Shown here: piece after piece, positions 10,312-20,509 of the stretch | Layout: each line of letters opens with the position of its first letter | How positions within the stretch are numbered: position 1 is the stretch's first letter | Source: Bimuria novae-zelandiae CBS 107.79 | Lineage: Eukaryota > Ascomycota > Dothideomycetes > Pleosporales > Didymosphaeriaceae | Assembly: GCA_010015655.1 (NCBI GenBank) | Contig: ML976683.1 | Span: 230,722-294,721 of the forward strand | DNA length: 64,000 nucleotides | Direction of reading: 5' to 3' | The notes under the pieces: generated by a model | What the model saw: the letters and a program-made list of their open reading frames with translations, nothing else | Told to the model about the DNA's origin: nothing | The model's database searches: none | Made by a program: the position numbers and the translations under genes

Positions 10312-11758
10312 CTAGAGGGCACAGCCTGCATCCCGTGGCGCACAAGTCCACGTCGGACACCCGACATTCACAATCACCGTACTCGTCGTGCACACACTCT
10401 TCGTCGGTGTAGGCTTCCCGCTCGGCTTCACCACCGTTGTAATCGTGACAATCGTCTTCTCCACCGCTCTTGGCCGTACTTCTTTTACCTCTGCCTCTCC
10501 CACCTTACAGCTCACCATGTCGCGTGGGCAAGTTGGTGGTACACACGGTGGAATGATACTTGTCGTAACAGTGGGGCAAGAACTGGTCACCGGCGTCGGC
10601 TTGCTCGTAATTGTAGGGTGCGTTTGCGTCTTGTGCGTCAACAAGGTCGTAGAGTGTTTCTTATCTTCATCGCGCTTACCCCAGCTGACGTATGCAGAAG
10701 ACGGTTTGGAAGGTGGAATACCCCACGAAATAGACGCAGTCGGCGGGATGAGGGTGATCTGGTCGCTGGGAGTGGGTGCTGGAGGAAAGACCTCGGTCGA
10801 GCCTTCGTCGTCTTGCCGCTTGCCCCATGACACCCAGTTTTCGGAGGTAGTCTTCGGTGGTTTAGGCACCTTGACTGGGACAGTGGGCTTGCCAACCCCA
10901 CGCTTTCCCCAGCCGAAGGAAACTTTGGATGGCTGGATGCCTATGGAGTTTGGAGGCGGGGCAGGGGGAGCAGATGGGAAGCCAATAGGATTGTTTGCCT
11001 CCTCTCCCGGGTTTTCAGCTTCTGGGAAGTCGGTCGGTTTAGGCTCGTCTTCTTGTCTTTTGCCCCAACTGAAGGAAAATTTGGGTGGCTGAATGCCGAT
11101 TGAGTTGGGTGGTGTGGTCGCTGGAGCCCCAGGGAAGCTAATGGGATTTGGCTCTTCCGGGTCTTCGGGATCTTCTGGAAATGGTTCTTCTGGAAAGCCT
11201 GGAAAATCAGTCGGCTCCGGCTCCTCTTCATCTTGCCGCTTGTTCCAGCTCACAGAAGCGCTCACATAACCGTTTGGCGAGGTCCAAGCTGGTGGCCACC
11301 ACGGCTTCTTCGTGGTCCTGGGTGGCTTAGGTCCATCCCATGAGACGGAAAAGCTAGGTGGATTGAGACTGATAATATTGGTTGGAATTGGCAGAGGTAC
11401 TTGTGGTACTTCGGGCTTCTCTGGGTCTTCGGGCTCTTCTGGATAATCTGTGGGGACTGGGTCGCCCTCCCAACTGACGGTAGCGGAAGGCTGTCCTAAA
11501 GAGATTTGATCACTGGGTACAGGCACAGGATACTCGGGTTCCGGGTCCTCGGGAGCAACAGTAGCGACTGGCAACGGGACGTCCCAGCTGATCGAGTAAT
11601 GTGACGGACCGATTCCGAACTGAGGATCAGGCTCAGGAAGAGCAGCAGGTACTGCCCGAATGCTACTAAAGTTAGTCGAGACATGTAACAGGTACATGGG
11701 TAACGAACCTGACAACAAGGCCAAACAAGGCAAGCACGTTTTTCCGTGAAGTCGCCAT
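10312..11758 (-). CDS. Secreted Kex2-type repeat precursor with SWGKR motifs
   Basis: Exon 1 (11758-11709) and exon 2 (11665-10312) join over a 43-nt intron (GTTCGT...CTAACTTTAG) to give 467 residues. The splice creates a classic signal peptide, MATSRKNVLALFGLVVSS, with likely cleavage after AVPA near residue 24. The body is Pro/Glu-rich and built from about nine degenerate repeats, each with a core like IGIQPPKFSFSWGKR. Five repeats end in SW-G/N-KR (four GKR, one NKR), a Kex2 dibasic site directly after the core. Others have SWD, SWE or SWG without KR. Acidic Pro-rich spacers such as QEDEPKPTDFP separate them. The C-terminus is Ser/Thr-rich with several Cys. It is read as a precursor cut into small peptides in the secretory pathway. 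Alternatives are a surface protein or effector. No UstY-type enzyme gene lies nearby. Confidence 0.75.
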
Positions 11759-12614
11759 GGTGAGCACCTTTCCAGTCCACTTGCTTGTTGATGGAAAGCT
11801 ATCGCCGACCTACAATACTTTCTCCTGCCAGAGTCGTTGGTGTTATATGACATTCGCCCACGGCCACCACCCAGGTCACACACCCAGAGCACTATAAAAC
11901 AAATGAAAGATACGAAGCGCCCAGGCTGTCGTTGTCGTACCTCTAAGCATCCTTCACGTGCCACAGATTGGAAATTTGCATTTGCAGTCCATGGAGAGAC
12001 AAGCGGTTCCCGTTCTTGGTTCTAGGTCCTACTCTGCATCTCAAGGAAGCTTGCTAGGTGCGAACCACGATGATGCTTGAGAGTGGCATGATTGGGAAAT
12101 CTATATTTAGCTGTGCATCCCGGTGACAGAAACGATTTGAGAAAGTGATTCGACGAACTGAAGTCAAAGAGTGGAAAAATAGAGTATTGGCTGTATACGT
12201 ATATTGCTGGATATTTGACGAGACCGCACGGTTGACCCGGCTGCAGCCGAGCCATGCTGTGACATGGGTGGAGCGTTGGCGAGCCCGTACATGCTGCAGG
12301 GTCAGATCGGATACCGCACTCTCAGGCATATCCATGGCCTCTTGTATTCGTCGAGCGGATGATCTAGAAGCATTGGACCCTGTTTTTCGGCCGGGTCTAC
12401 AAGCCAGAGCAGCGTTGCGACGGAGGCAAGTTGTCGAATAAAATCAGTCGATGACTCGACTAATCTGTGATGTGAAGGTTCATGCTGACTGTCTTCTCTT
12501 GAGTGCGTCCTGCTGTAAAATACGCAGTTCTGCTGTAAAATACGCAGCATTACGTTTAGTCTGCGGTGGTTCTATCACTAAGACGTCATCCGAAGTTTAT
12601 ACCAATAAATCTTT
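11759..12614. other. Intergenic; promoter of the repeat precursor
   Basis: Upstream region of the SWGKR gene and downstream region of QRI7. Near 12510-12548 the 18-bp word CTGCTGTAAAATACGCAG occurs twice in tandem. ORFs here are short and do not resemble known proteins. Confidence 0.5.
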
Positions 12615-14174
12615 TCAAGTGGTCTTGTTAACCGGAGGAGAGAGCAATTGGTCAAGTGGCCACTTGCGTACGGCACGAATACTGAGCTTGTCCGTATACC
12701 CAGATTGATACATTTCTATTCCAGTCCAAGCGATCATGGCAGCGTTATCCGAGCAAAGTGCCGTTGGAGGAAAAACAACGATAAGGTGCCCGAAGCCGTG
12801 TTTGCAGAGCATACTAGCAAGGATGTACCGAAGGTAGATATTAGCACCGACGCCCCCTGCCATCACAACCGTCGTGGCAGGAGTAGACTTGAGTGCGGTT
12901 ACGACGCGGGCAGCAATGTGTTCGAAAGCGGCACGCATGGAGGACTCGGCCATGTCCCTTCGTTCCTCCAGGCTAATACCACTAGGCGAACGTTCTATTT
13001 TTGTCAACTTGCCGGTGGACTGATGATGCTGATAGCCAACAGCACGTTCGACAGCGGTCATCAGGCCCGAGAAGCTCATTTCCAAGTTTTTGTTTTTCAA
13101 GCCGCCGCTTGCTCTCGCTAGTGGTTGGTTGAAGGCCCATCCCCACCTGGACACGTTTCGCTTCAGTTCTTCTTCTTGATTTCTCGGGACAGTGTACGCG
13201 TAGTGTGACTCGTATTTTTTACAAAAGTCTTTGGCAGTCTTGCATTCGGAACGGGCGTTCCTGGGGCGTCGGGCATTTCTGTCACTTGGAAAGGCAAATT
13301 CTTCTAGAAGCGCACCATACATGGTGCCATTGCCGCTGCGAAGCATCTCGGGTGGGAGCACCACGCGTGCTGCCTTATCCAAGAACTCCCCAATCGCGAC
13401 GTCGCTCGTGCTTCCCAGGACCTCGTGGCTTGTCAGTGTAGCCGTGTGAACGAGAAGTGTATGGCCGCCCGAGGCAAGGACAGACAGAAAGGGAAAGTGC
13501 GGCGCGGCTGTGATGTGCCCTCCAATTCTTTCGGGCAGGTCCTTCCATTCGTGCGCATGGTGCTCAAAAGCGTCGAGGGCGGCTACAAGGCGCGGTGTCA
13601 AGGCGTGGCCTTGCATGTGGTTCACTCCGACGAGCGGCACCTGGTTCTGTTAGCATCCATGCGTGTTGGATCATTGGGCGCGACTCGCGTTCCAGGCCGC
13701 TGCGAGGCCCTTTGCTGTGTCGAGCCCAGTGAACAGGTTGGAGCGCATGCCCGGCCCGCGAGTCACGGAAACAAAGTCTGGCTTCGCTCTCCTGTCTGGG
13801 AGGTGTTTGATTGCCTCGCACACGAGCATGGCCAGATTCTCCTGATGCGACTCCAGGGCGGCGAGCGGATGGACGCCGTTGAAGGCTGCATTGTTCGAGG
13901 TGACCTTGTCGTGGAAGTGCAGCTGGGCGACGGCAGCAGCTGTGCGCGGCGACGTTTTCGCTTCGAGGATGGCCACGGACGTGTCGTCGCAGGACGTCTC
14001 GATGGCCAGTGTCACGAGACGGCGCGGGCGTGGTTTCGGCGCGCGGGCGAGGACCGGGCGGAGGGCGAGGAGGTGCACGCGCATCGACGAGAAGCGAGCG
14101 AAGGGAAGGGCGAGGAGGTGCACGCGCATCGACGAGGAGCGAGCGAAGGGAAGGGTGAGGAGGTGCACGCGCAT
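12615..14174 (-). CDS. QRI7: Mitochondrial tRNA N6-threonylcarbamoyladenosine synthase (Kae1/TsaD/Qri7 family)
   Basis: Exons 14174-13689 and 13640-12615 give 503 residues. Family blocks are clear: LAIETSCDDTSVAIL at the ATPase start, HPLAALESHQENLAMLV, VTRGPGMRSNLFTGL, the metal-binding NHMQGHALTPRL across the exon join, and LASGGHTLLVH. These proteins transfer threonylcarbamoyl to A37 of ANN-decoding tRNAs. The Arg/Leu/Ser-rich N-terminus lacking acidic residues suggests the mitochondrial paralog, not nuclear/cytosolic Kae1. That N-terminus is a 15-residue unit repeated three times, each with its own ATG (14174, 14129, 14084), so the true start is uncertain. The only intron that restores the family sequence WN-VPLVG has a GC donor (GCGAGT, 13688) and CCAG acceptor (13641). 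Confidence 0.9.
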
Positions 14175-14199
14175 CGACGAGGAGCGAGCGAAGGGAAGG
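14065..14199. repeat. 45-bp minisatellite, three copies, inside the QRI7 presequence
   Basis: Three head-to-tail 45-bp units at 14065-14109, 14110-14154 and 14155-14199 differ at only a few positions. 45 is a multiple of three, so the reading frame is kept; each unit encodes a 15-residue Met-Arg-Val-His-Leu-Leu type segment. The last unit in transcription order runs directly into the conserved part of QRI7. Confidence 0.9.
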
Positions 14200-14386
14200 G
14201 CGACGACGGGAGTCTGGCGTGACTAGAGGTCAGACGCGAACAGGCACGCGTAGAAAGTGCTGGACCCTGCCTCGGAGCTTTTTGGCGTGTGACGTACTTC
14301 CCAGGTCCCAACTACCGTGCTGGCAGCAGATACGCCAAAAAGACGCTCACCACCACGATGCAGCCTGCCCCTCATGATCCTTCTCT
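14175..14386. promoter_or_regulatory. Divergent promoter between QRI7 and the patatin gene
   Basis: The 212 bp between the first ATG of QRI7 (-) and the ATG of the patatin-like lipase (+) must contain both start regions. I see no clear TATA box. Confidence 0.5.
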
Positions 14387-17035
14387 ATGGCTGACATAAT
14401 AAAAGAGTCCGACGGGCCGCAACCCGAAGCCAGCGACGGCTTCGATCCGACGCTCCTGCCCGACTACGACGACGACTTCGTCAACGAGCCCGACTTCGCC
14501 GAGTTCGAAAAGGCGCTGCAGGCCCCGGAGACGTCGCCGTCGACCGAGGACCTCACCGCCTCGCCGCCCGAGGAGCCCAAGTTCATCACCGCCCTCAACG
14601 ACTGGCGGCCCGTCCACCAGCGCGTCAAGCGGCGGAAGAGGAGCAAGAAGCCGCCGCGGCGCGGCAAGGACGAGACGCGCGAGGGCGTCTTCTACGAGGT
14701 GCTCAAGTACCCGTTGCTGCTCCTCGTGTTTGGCTGGCTGGCCTTCCTGAGCGTCTCCTACGTCCTCACGCGCTTCTACATCTACGCCTACGAGCGCGCC
14801 GTGTCATGGCGGGGGCGGCGCCAGCAGCTGAGACGACAGCTGCAGGAAGCAAAATCCTACGAGGACTGGATCAAAGGCGCCAAGCAGCTCGACACACACT
14901 TGGGCAACGACCAGTGGAAAGCGAAGCCCGACTATGCATACTACGACAGCAAGACTATACACAGGGTGCACCAGCAAATGGCAAGGCTGCGCCAAAAGGC
15001 CGAAGACGAGGAAAAGCAGAAGGGCAGTGGCCAGCACAAGGCGGCAGAGGAGCTGCGGAGTCTCCTCGAGGCGTGCATCAAGAACAACTTTGCTGGTTTC
15101 GAGAACCCGCGGCTGTATAGCGAGACCTACTATGGCACCAAGGACCTCCTCCAGGCCTTCATCGACGAATCGGAGAGGTCCCTCTCCTTCCTTTTGACCT
15201 CGTCGCAACTCGACCAGGAAAGCAAGCGGTCCATGTTCAAGCAGCTGAGCACCAACTTCGGACGCACTGCGCTGTGTCTTTCAGGTGGTGCCACGTTTGC
15301 CTATTACCATTTTGGAGTGGCAAAGGCTCTGATGGACGCGGGGCTCATGCCCGAGGTCATCACAGGCACCTCGGGCGGAGCACTCGTCGCTGCCTTATTG
15401 GGTACCAGGACTGATGATGAGCTGAAGAAGCTGCTTATCCCCGCGCTGGCCCATCGCATCACGGCTTGTCACGACAGCTTTTGGGTCTGGTTCAAGAGAT
15501 GGCGCCTGACAGGAGCGAGGTTCGAATGCGTTGACTGGGCGAGGCGATGTGCGTGGTTCACACGAGGGAGCATGACTTTCAAGGAAGCCTATCAGAGGAC
15601 AGGCCGCATACTGAACGTCTCTTGCGTGCCCTCTGACCCCCACTCGCCTACCATTCTCGCAAACTATCTCACCGCACCAGACTGTGTCATCTGGTCGGCA
15701 GTTATCGCCTCTGCCGCCGTGCCCGGCGTCCTCAACCCGGTAGTATTGATGAAGAAGAACAAGGAAGGCACTTTATCCCCTTATTCTTTTGGTCACAAAT
15801 GGAAGGACGGCAGCTTGCGGACCGACATTCCGCTCAAAGCACTCAATCTGCATTTCAACGTCAGGTTCTCCATCGTGTCTCAAGTCAACCCGCACATCAA
15901 CATTTTCTTCTTTTCTTCACGAGGTACCGTGGGCAGACCAGTCACACATCGACGAGGGCGCGGCTGGCGCGGCGGCTTCATAGGATCAGCACTCGAGCAG
16001 TACATTAAGCTCGATCTCAACAAATGGCTGAAAGTACTGCGCCATCTCGAACTCCTCCCCCGACCTCTCGGTCAAGACTGGAGCGAGATCTGGCTGCAGC
16101 GCTTCCGCGGCACCATCACCATCTGGCCGAAAACTATCCCCTCAGACTTCCGGTACATATTGACCGACCCCACCCCCGAGAGACTAGCAAGGATGATTCG
16201 TGTCGGGGCCAGCTCAAGTTACCCAAAGTTGAAGTTCGTGGAGAACAGAGCCAAGTTAGAACACGTTATACAACAAGGCCGGCGACAGTTCCGTCCCAGA
16301 AGCGGCCACGATGGTGGCTTGGTATCCGTTCTGTCAGAAGACGACCTCCAAACCTTGCTCAAGCGTTCCAAGAACGAGGGCGAGGACGCTACGCCATATC
16401 CGCTCTCCGCTTCCGAGTCGTCCTCCAGCGCCGGACCGTCACGTCCGGGAACACCATTCGACCTACCATTAGGTTTCTCCTTCTCGACCAAGCAGAAGAA
16501 AGCTCCCACACGCCTCACCACGAGTCCGCCTCAAGGCTCAACTGGAGCAATACCCAGCAGTCCCTCCCTCAGCAAGCGCCTTTCGGGCTGGTGGTCATCC
16601 CTCTCCCCCCGCGACGCCAACGCGTCCACCGCCCTCGACAAGCCGCGCGCTCGACCGCGCAACGCAGCATCCATTTCTCCGCCTAGCGCCTCTCCGCATG
16701 CCACTTTCCGGCCGAACTCGATGATCGAGCTCCGTCCCTCGCAGCATCAGCTCCAACCCGGTTCGGGATCCATGTCGCCTAGCCGGGTGGGCAGCCTGTT
16801 CAGGGAGATCCGGCGACAGAGTCGTGTCTTTGTAGACGACTCTGACGACGATGACGACGCCTTGGCCGGCTTTGGTGACGCAGGGAAGCGCTATGAGGGC
16901 GGCGACGATCCAATCGAGGGTGTGGACGCGGGCGCCGAAGAGTACGTGGGTGATGATGAGGACGATGGTGAACATGAAGGCGACGTGCAGGCTGTGGGGA
17001 CGGGTCTTGGGCTCGAGGGGACGGCGGTAGAGTGA
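14387..17035 (+). CDS. DUF3336-patatin lipase (Tgl3/4/5-like, AN0408-type)
   Basis: A single 882-residue exon. Order: acidic N-terminus, basic patch, hydrophobic segment at about 108-131 (YPLLLLVFGWLAFLSVSYVL) fit to cross or dip into a membrane, a DUF3336-like helical region (about 140-280), then a patatin domain. The patatin features are the oxyanion loop LCLSGGATFAYYHFGVAKAL, nucleophile elbow GTSGG with Ser329, and DGSLRTDIP with Asp474, forming the Ser/Asp dyad. A long Ser/Pro-rich tail with an acidic end follows. The combination is that of fungal triacylglycerol lipases/lysophospholipid acyltransferases of lipid droplets and of the uncharacterised AN0408-type group; the N-terminal membrane segment favours the latter. 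Substrate not deducible. Confidence 0.88.
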   Translation: MADIIKESDGPQPEASDGFDPTLLPDYDDDFVNEPDFAEFEKALQAPETSPSTEDLTASPPEEPKFITALNDWRPVHQRVKRRKRSKKPPRRGKDETREGVFYEVLKYPLLLLVFGWLAFLSVSYVLTRFYIYAYERAVSWRGRRQQLRRQLQEAKSYEDWIKGAKQLDTHLGNDQWKAKPDYAYYDSKTIHRVHQQMARLRQKAEDEEKQKGSGQHKAAEELRSLLEACIKNNFAGFENPRLYSETYYGTKDLLQAFIDESERSLSFLLTSSQLDQESKRSMFKQLSTNFGRTALCLSGGATFAYYHFGVAKALMDAGLMPEVITGTSGGALVAALLGTRTDDELKKLLIPALAHRITACHDSFWVWFKRWRLTGARFECVDWARRCAWFTRGSMTFKEAYQRTGRILNVSCVPSDPHSPTILANYLTAPDCVIWSAVIASAAVPGVLNPVVLMKKNKEGTLSPYSFGHKWKDGSLRTDIPLKALNLHFNVRFSIVSQVNPHINIFFFSSRGTVGRPVTHRRGRGWRGGFIGSALEQYIKLDLNKWLKVLRHLELLPRPLGQDWSEIWLQRFRGTITIWPKTIPSDFRYILTDPTPERLARMIRVGASSSYPKLKFVENRAKLEHVIQQGRRQFRPRSGHDGGLVSVLSEDDLQTLLKRSKNEGEDATPYPLSASESSSSAGPSRPGTPFDLPLGFSFSTKQKKAPTRLTTSPPQGSTGAIPSSPSLSKRLSGWWSSLSPRDANASTALDKPRARPRNAASISPPSASPHATFRPNSMIELRPSQHQLQPGSGSMSPSRVGSLFREIRRQSRVFVDDSDDDDDALAGFGDAGKRYEGGDDPIEGVDAGAEEYVGDDEDDGEHEGDVQAVGTGLGLEGTAVE

Positions 17036-17353
17036 TGTAGGCTGAGATGAGTTGTCTTGTGTGCATTTGTTTGCTTAGCGGGTGCGGGTCGGAATGGTTT
17101 ACTGTTGCATTCAATGTCGCGCTGCATTGTAAAGAATACCAAGACCCAAACTTTTTATGATATTCATGCTGGGGTATCTCAAGATGATGTAAAGTGCCAT
17201 ACCGTCTCATACGCCAATGCGCCAGTAAAACATGAAAACAGGTCACATTAATGCTTCGTCAAGTCGTATTCACATAGCAAGCTTGGTACCGGTGTTGTCA
17301 TCCGGACCCTTGAAAGAATGCATCCTAACACCCTGGAGGACAGCAAGAAACCC
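17036..17353. other. Intergenic, convergent 3' ends
   Basis: Patatin lipase (+) and TFIIIA (-) genes converge. Presumed 3' untranslated regions; nothing else seen. Confidence 0.5.
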
Positions 17354-19113
17354 TCAGCTCTGCATCTGGCCGATGAAGTTCCGGATCCCAGCCAGTAGTC
17401 CCGTCTGGTCGTCATCCTGCATGTTTTCGCCAGGCGTGGAATCAGCCATGCCCATGTCAACATCCATGGTATCGAAATTGAACGCGTTCACGCCCGACAG
17501 TGCCGGGTCCAAAGGACCCTCGTGCAGCTTGCCGAAGTCGCCCTGCATGTCCTTGTCCATAAGCTCTTCGCTGAAATATGGCATCGGCGTCTGTGGCAAG
17601 CTGGGATCAGCAGAGCCTGTCATAGACATAGGGTCGAAATCGTCTAGGCCACCGATCCAGAACTGGCCTCCGTTTGCAGCGTCGCGCTCGAGGAGACCAG
17701 CCTCGACATCAGCATCAGTGTAACCGTGTTTAGCGACCACGTGGCGCTTCAGGTCGCGATCCCTAGCAAAGCGATGAGGGCAGTCGTGCACCAAGCAAGC
17801 GACGGGCCGACCGTCCTCATAGCCAACACCAGTGAGCATGGACACAGTAGTTCGGTCTGGGATGAGACGCTTCCGAGCCTTCGCAGCCTTTCGGGTTTCC
17901 TTGCGATTCGGAAGGCCGAGATGGTGCGTCCGAATGTGCTGCTCCAGTGCGGCTTTGGTTTTGACTTGCTTGCCGCAGGCATTCTCGCCGTGCCAACCAC
18001 TCAGGTCAGGATGTTTGGACAGTTGCATAGCATCCGCGGTGCATACGAAGCGGTACTGGTTCTCGTGGACTTGGGTGACGTGAGCGTTGAGGTTGCCCCT
18101 CCTGTTGAACATCTTACCACAATCACGGTAGGGGCACTGGAACAGCTGCTGGTTCCCGGGGCTCGCGTGGATCGAGGTGTAGTGGGTCTTCAGGTTGGAT
18201 TGGTTCTTGAAAACCTGACCACATGCGGAACAAGTCGGTGGGTGGACCTCTGCGTCGTGTGCGTGGAGCTCGGCGGCGGTGGCGAACGACAAAGGGTCCT
18301 TCGGTACAGGCACTGTCTCGCCATTGGCAGTCTGGACCATCTCGCACTCAGTACCAGGCGCGGGACAGAGCATGCAGAAATAGCGGTGCTCCTCCTTCTC
18401 GCCGTGAGCACTGCTGATGTGCCGCCGAAGACTATTCTCCGTCTGGTAGCCATGCGTGCATTGGACACCAGATGCATCGACAACCGTGCACGGGTATGCC
18501 TTCGTCTCTAAGTGTACCGTCTTGACGTGCGCGTCGAGCGTCTTCTGTTTCCGGAAGGCCTCCTTGCAGGGTGGATAGTCGGTGCAGTAGAACTTGGATT
18601 CGTGGACTTCCTTGTGACGCTGCAGCCTGCCGTTTGAGGTGAACGTCTTGCCGCACCCATCCCAATCGCACACATGATTTCGTGCCGGTACAGCGTGGAA
18701 GTGGGTGATGTGCCGCTGGAGATGATCTTTGCGAGGAAAGGTCCTGTCGCAGCCTTGGACGTCACAGGCAAAGGGACGCTCCTTGGTGTGGGTGCGCACG
18801 TGGGACTCGAGACGGCAGGGGCGGTTGAAGCGTTGACCGCAGCCTTCGACATCGCAGACGTAGATCCACGACCGCCTGGCCTCGCTGGTTGCCCGCTTCT
18901 CGCCCTTTTCGGTGTACTGGACCCTGCGGTCGGCGGAGGCATCTGAGCCAGAGTTGGCTTCGACGTCAGATGCGTCGCCGGAGTCGCTGCTTCCCGATTC
19001 TGTGGAGCGGTCAGTGGGAGGCTCTTCGTGTAGTTAGCCATGCACCTACCGGTGCGAGGCTTCTTCTGCAGCGGTGCATGTTCTGCGCCTGTGTTCTTGC
19101 GTTTGGCCGCCAT
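17354..19113 (-). CDS. Transcription factor IIIA, ten C2H2 zinc fingers
   Basis: Exon 1 (19113-19050) and exon 2 (18999-17354) join over a 50-nt intron (GTAGGT...CACAG) to give 569 residues. Starting at CDVEGCGQRF there are ten Cys2-His2 units in a continuous array, most with the TFIIIA-like C-x4-C spacing and H-x3-4-H ends, such as CDVQGCDRTF, CDWDGCGKTF, CPYRDCGKMF and CLVHDCPHRF. Fingers 6 and 9 carry long insertions, as in fungal TFIIIA. The N-terminus has a basic KRKNT stretch and an acidic Ser/Asp region; the tail is acidic. TFIIIA binds the internal promoter of 5S rRNA genes and recruits TFIIIC and Pol III. It is divergent from RPB6. A generic C2H2 regulator is less likely given finger number and order. 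Confidence 0.85.
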
Positions 19114-19402
19114 TGTGAGCAGCAGTGTCGAACTGTCGAATGGTGGATGTCGAATGTCGGCCTCGGCTGAGCCCATGGCGGCCAAAATTCAGTGGGTCGA
19201 AATCTTGGCGCACTAGTGCCGCTCCGTCGCAGCTTCCTCGCTGGAAAATCCGGGCCCGTGCTTTCGCGAATCTTTGTTCGAGGCATTGTAGCATCGCACC
19301 TGCCTTGCACTCACTCGTCCCGGCCCGCGCAGTCTCTCCACCCCCGATATCGATCGCACACTGCAGCTTTACGGGCGCACATAAGCATACCCATTTGGCA
19401 CC
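19114..19402. promoter_or_regulatory. Divergent promoter shared by TFIIIA and RPB6
   Basis: Only 289 bp separate the two ATGs. Near the TFIIIA side the word GTCGAA/GTCGG occurs four times in about 40 bp (19132-19165) and again near 19196. These are candidate regulatory sites, not proven. Confidence 0.55.
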
Positions 19403-20023
19403 ATGTCTGACTATGGAGGCGACGACGGCTACGACGCCGGAGGCTACAATGAGTACGATCCCACCCAGCTCTTGCCATGGTCTCGCCGCGCATGCGCGTC
19501 AAAGGAATAGCAAAAGCTGACTAGAATGTCTATCTAGTGAGGTAGAGATCTATGACGAGGAAGCAGAGCCCGAACTGTACGAGGACGACGGCGCAGACGG
19601 CGAGGGGCAGCAGGAAGACCCCGAGACGGTCAACGAGAATGCGGACAACATTGTCGAAAGCGGAGACCCCAGCGCAGCCGCAGCAGCCAAGTCCTCGACG
19701 AAAAATACAGTGGCGGCGGAAAAGTCGAAGAAGGTGCCCAACGACCAGCGCTCCACGACCCCATACATGACCAAGTACGAGAAGGCGCGCATACTGGGAA
19801 CGAGGGCTCTGCAGATCAGCGGAAACGCGCCTGTACTCATCGATGTCGAGGGCATGACGGATCCCCTTGAGATTGCCCAGAAAGAGTTGCGCGAGAAGAA
19901 GATCCCTTTAGTCGTGCGGCGCTACCTCCCCGATGGCTTGTAAGTAAATGCGACTCTTGCGCAAAAGCTGTACTGATGTAGCGTAGCTATGAGGATTGGA
20001 CGTGTGAGGAGCTTTTGACCTAG
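19403..20023 (+). CDS. RPB6: RNA polymerase I/II/III shared subunit RPABC2 (Rpb6)
   Basis: Three exons (19403-19452, 19538-19939, 19987-20023) give 162 residues. The N-terminus is acidic and variable ([16 protein letters not shown]), as in all Rpb6. The core is unmistakable: [20 protein letters not shown], then [29 protein letters not shown] and the C-terminal [11 protein letters not shown] created by the last splice. Rpb6 sits at the base of the clamp in all three nuclear polymerases. The first donor is inferred: GTACGA at 19453 keeps frame, and GTCTCG at about 19482 would too, adding ten residues. Confidence 0.95.
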
Positions 20024-20509
20024 TGGGCGGACTGCAGTGCGGTACCAGGAGATTGAGTGCAATCGGGATTTGTATCGTCCATCTGCAAGGTAATACAAAG
20101 CACTCAAGCTTTTGACACGGCGTTGCAGGAGATGAGTGCTTGAATCTTTGCATTTGCGTGGAGTTTCTGGGGAGGAAATACGGAAATGGCTCGGCGAATG
20201 GCGTAACAGCAGCGATAATCAACACATACCCCCCGAATCAAGACCGAATTTACACACTTCTTGCGCGTAGCGGGTCCTTGGAGCGGATCCGATTCTGTGA
20301 GGTATGGAATACTTGGCCCGTTTCAGGCATGGTGGGGCTCGAGTAGAGGGGAAAGTGACATGCCCCGCAGTCGAACAATCGCAGCTCTCAACGTCACAGC
20401 TGCCCGAAACAAAACCCGGCATTGCCCTAAATCGCGCCTGCGTCTTAACAAAAACACTGCTTCTATCGCCACTACGTATCTCACCCGTGTACTTCGATCT
20501 TCCATCACC
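20024..20509. other. Intergenic; promoter of S-formylglutathione hydrolase gene
   Basis: 486 bp between two plus-strand genes. The last 100 bp are pyrimidine-rich as in many fungal promoters. The frame upstream of 20510 happens to be open but is not conserved-looking. Confidence 0.5.

Noticed and set aside
10388..11092. 234-codon plus-strand frame opposite the SWGKR gene
   Set aside because: Mirror of a repetitive Pro-rich gene on the other strand, with no domain.
10312..11758. SWGKR protein as a classical alpha-pheromone precursor
   Set aside because: Filamentous ascomycete alpha-pheromones have short Cys/Trp/Pro decapeptide-like repeats (WC...GQ/CW type). These cores lack Cys and the spacers are far longer.
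11759..11964. N-terminal extension of the SWGKR protein in the unspliced frame
   Set aside because: It reads through the intron and lacks a signal peptide. The spliced model gives a clean signal peptide with GT/AG borders and a branch site.
13425..14222. 265-codon plus-strand frame opposite QRI7
   Set aside because: Antisense shadow of QRI7 and of its minisatellite; the minus strand carries the conserved protein.
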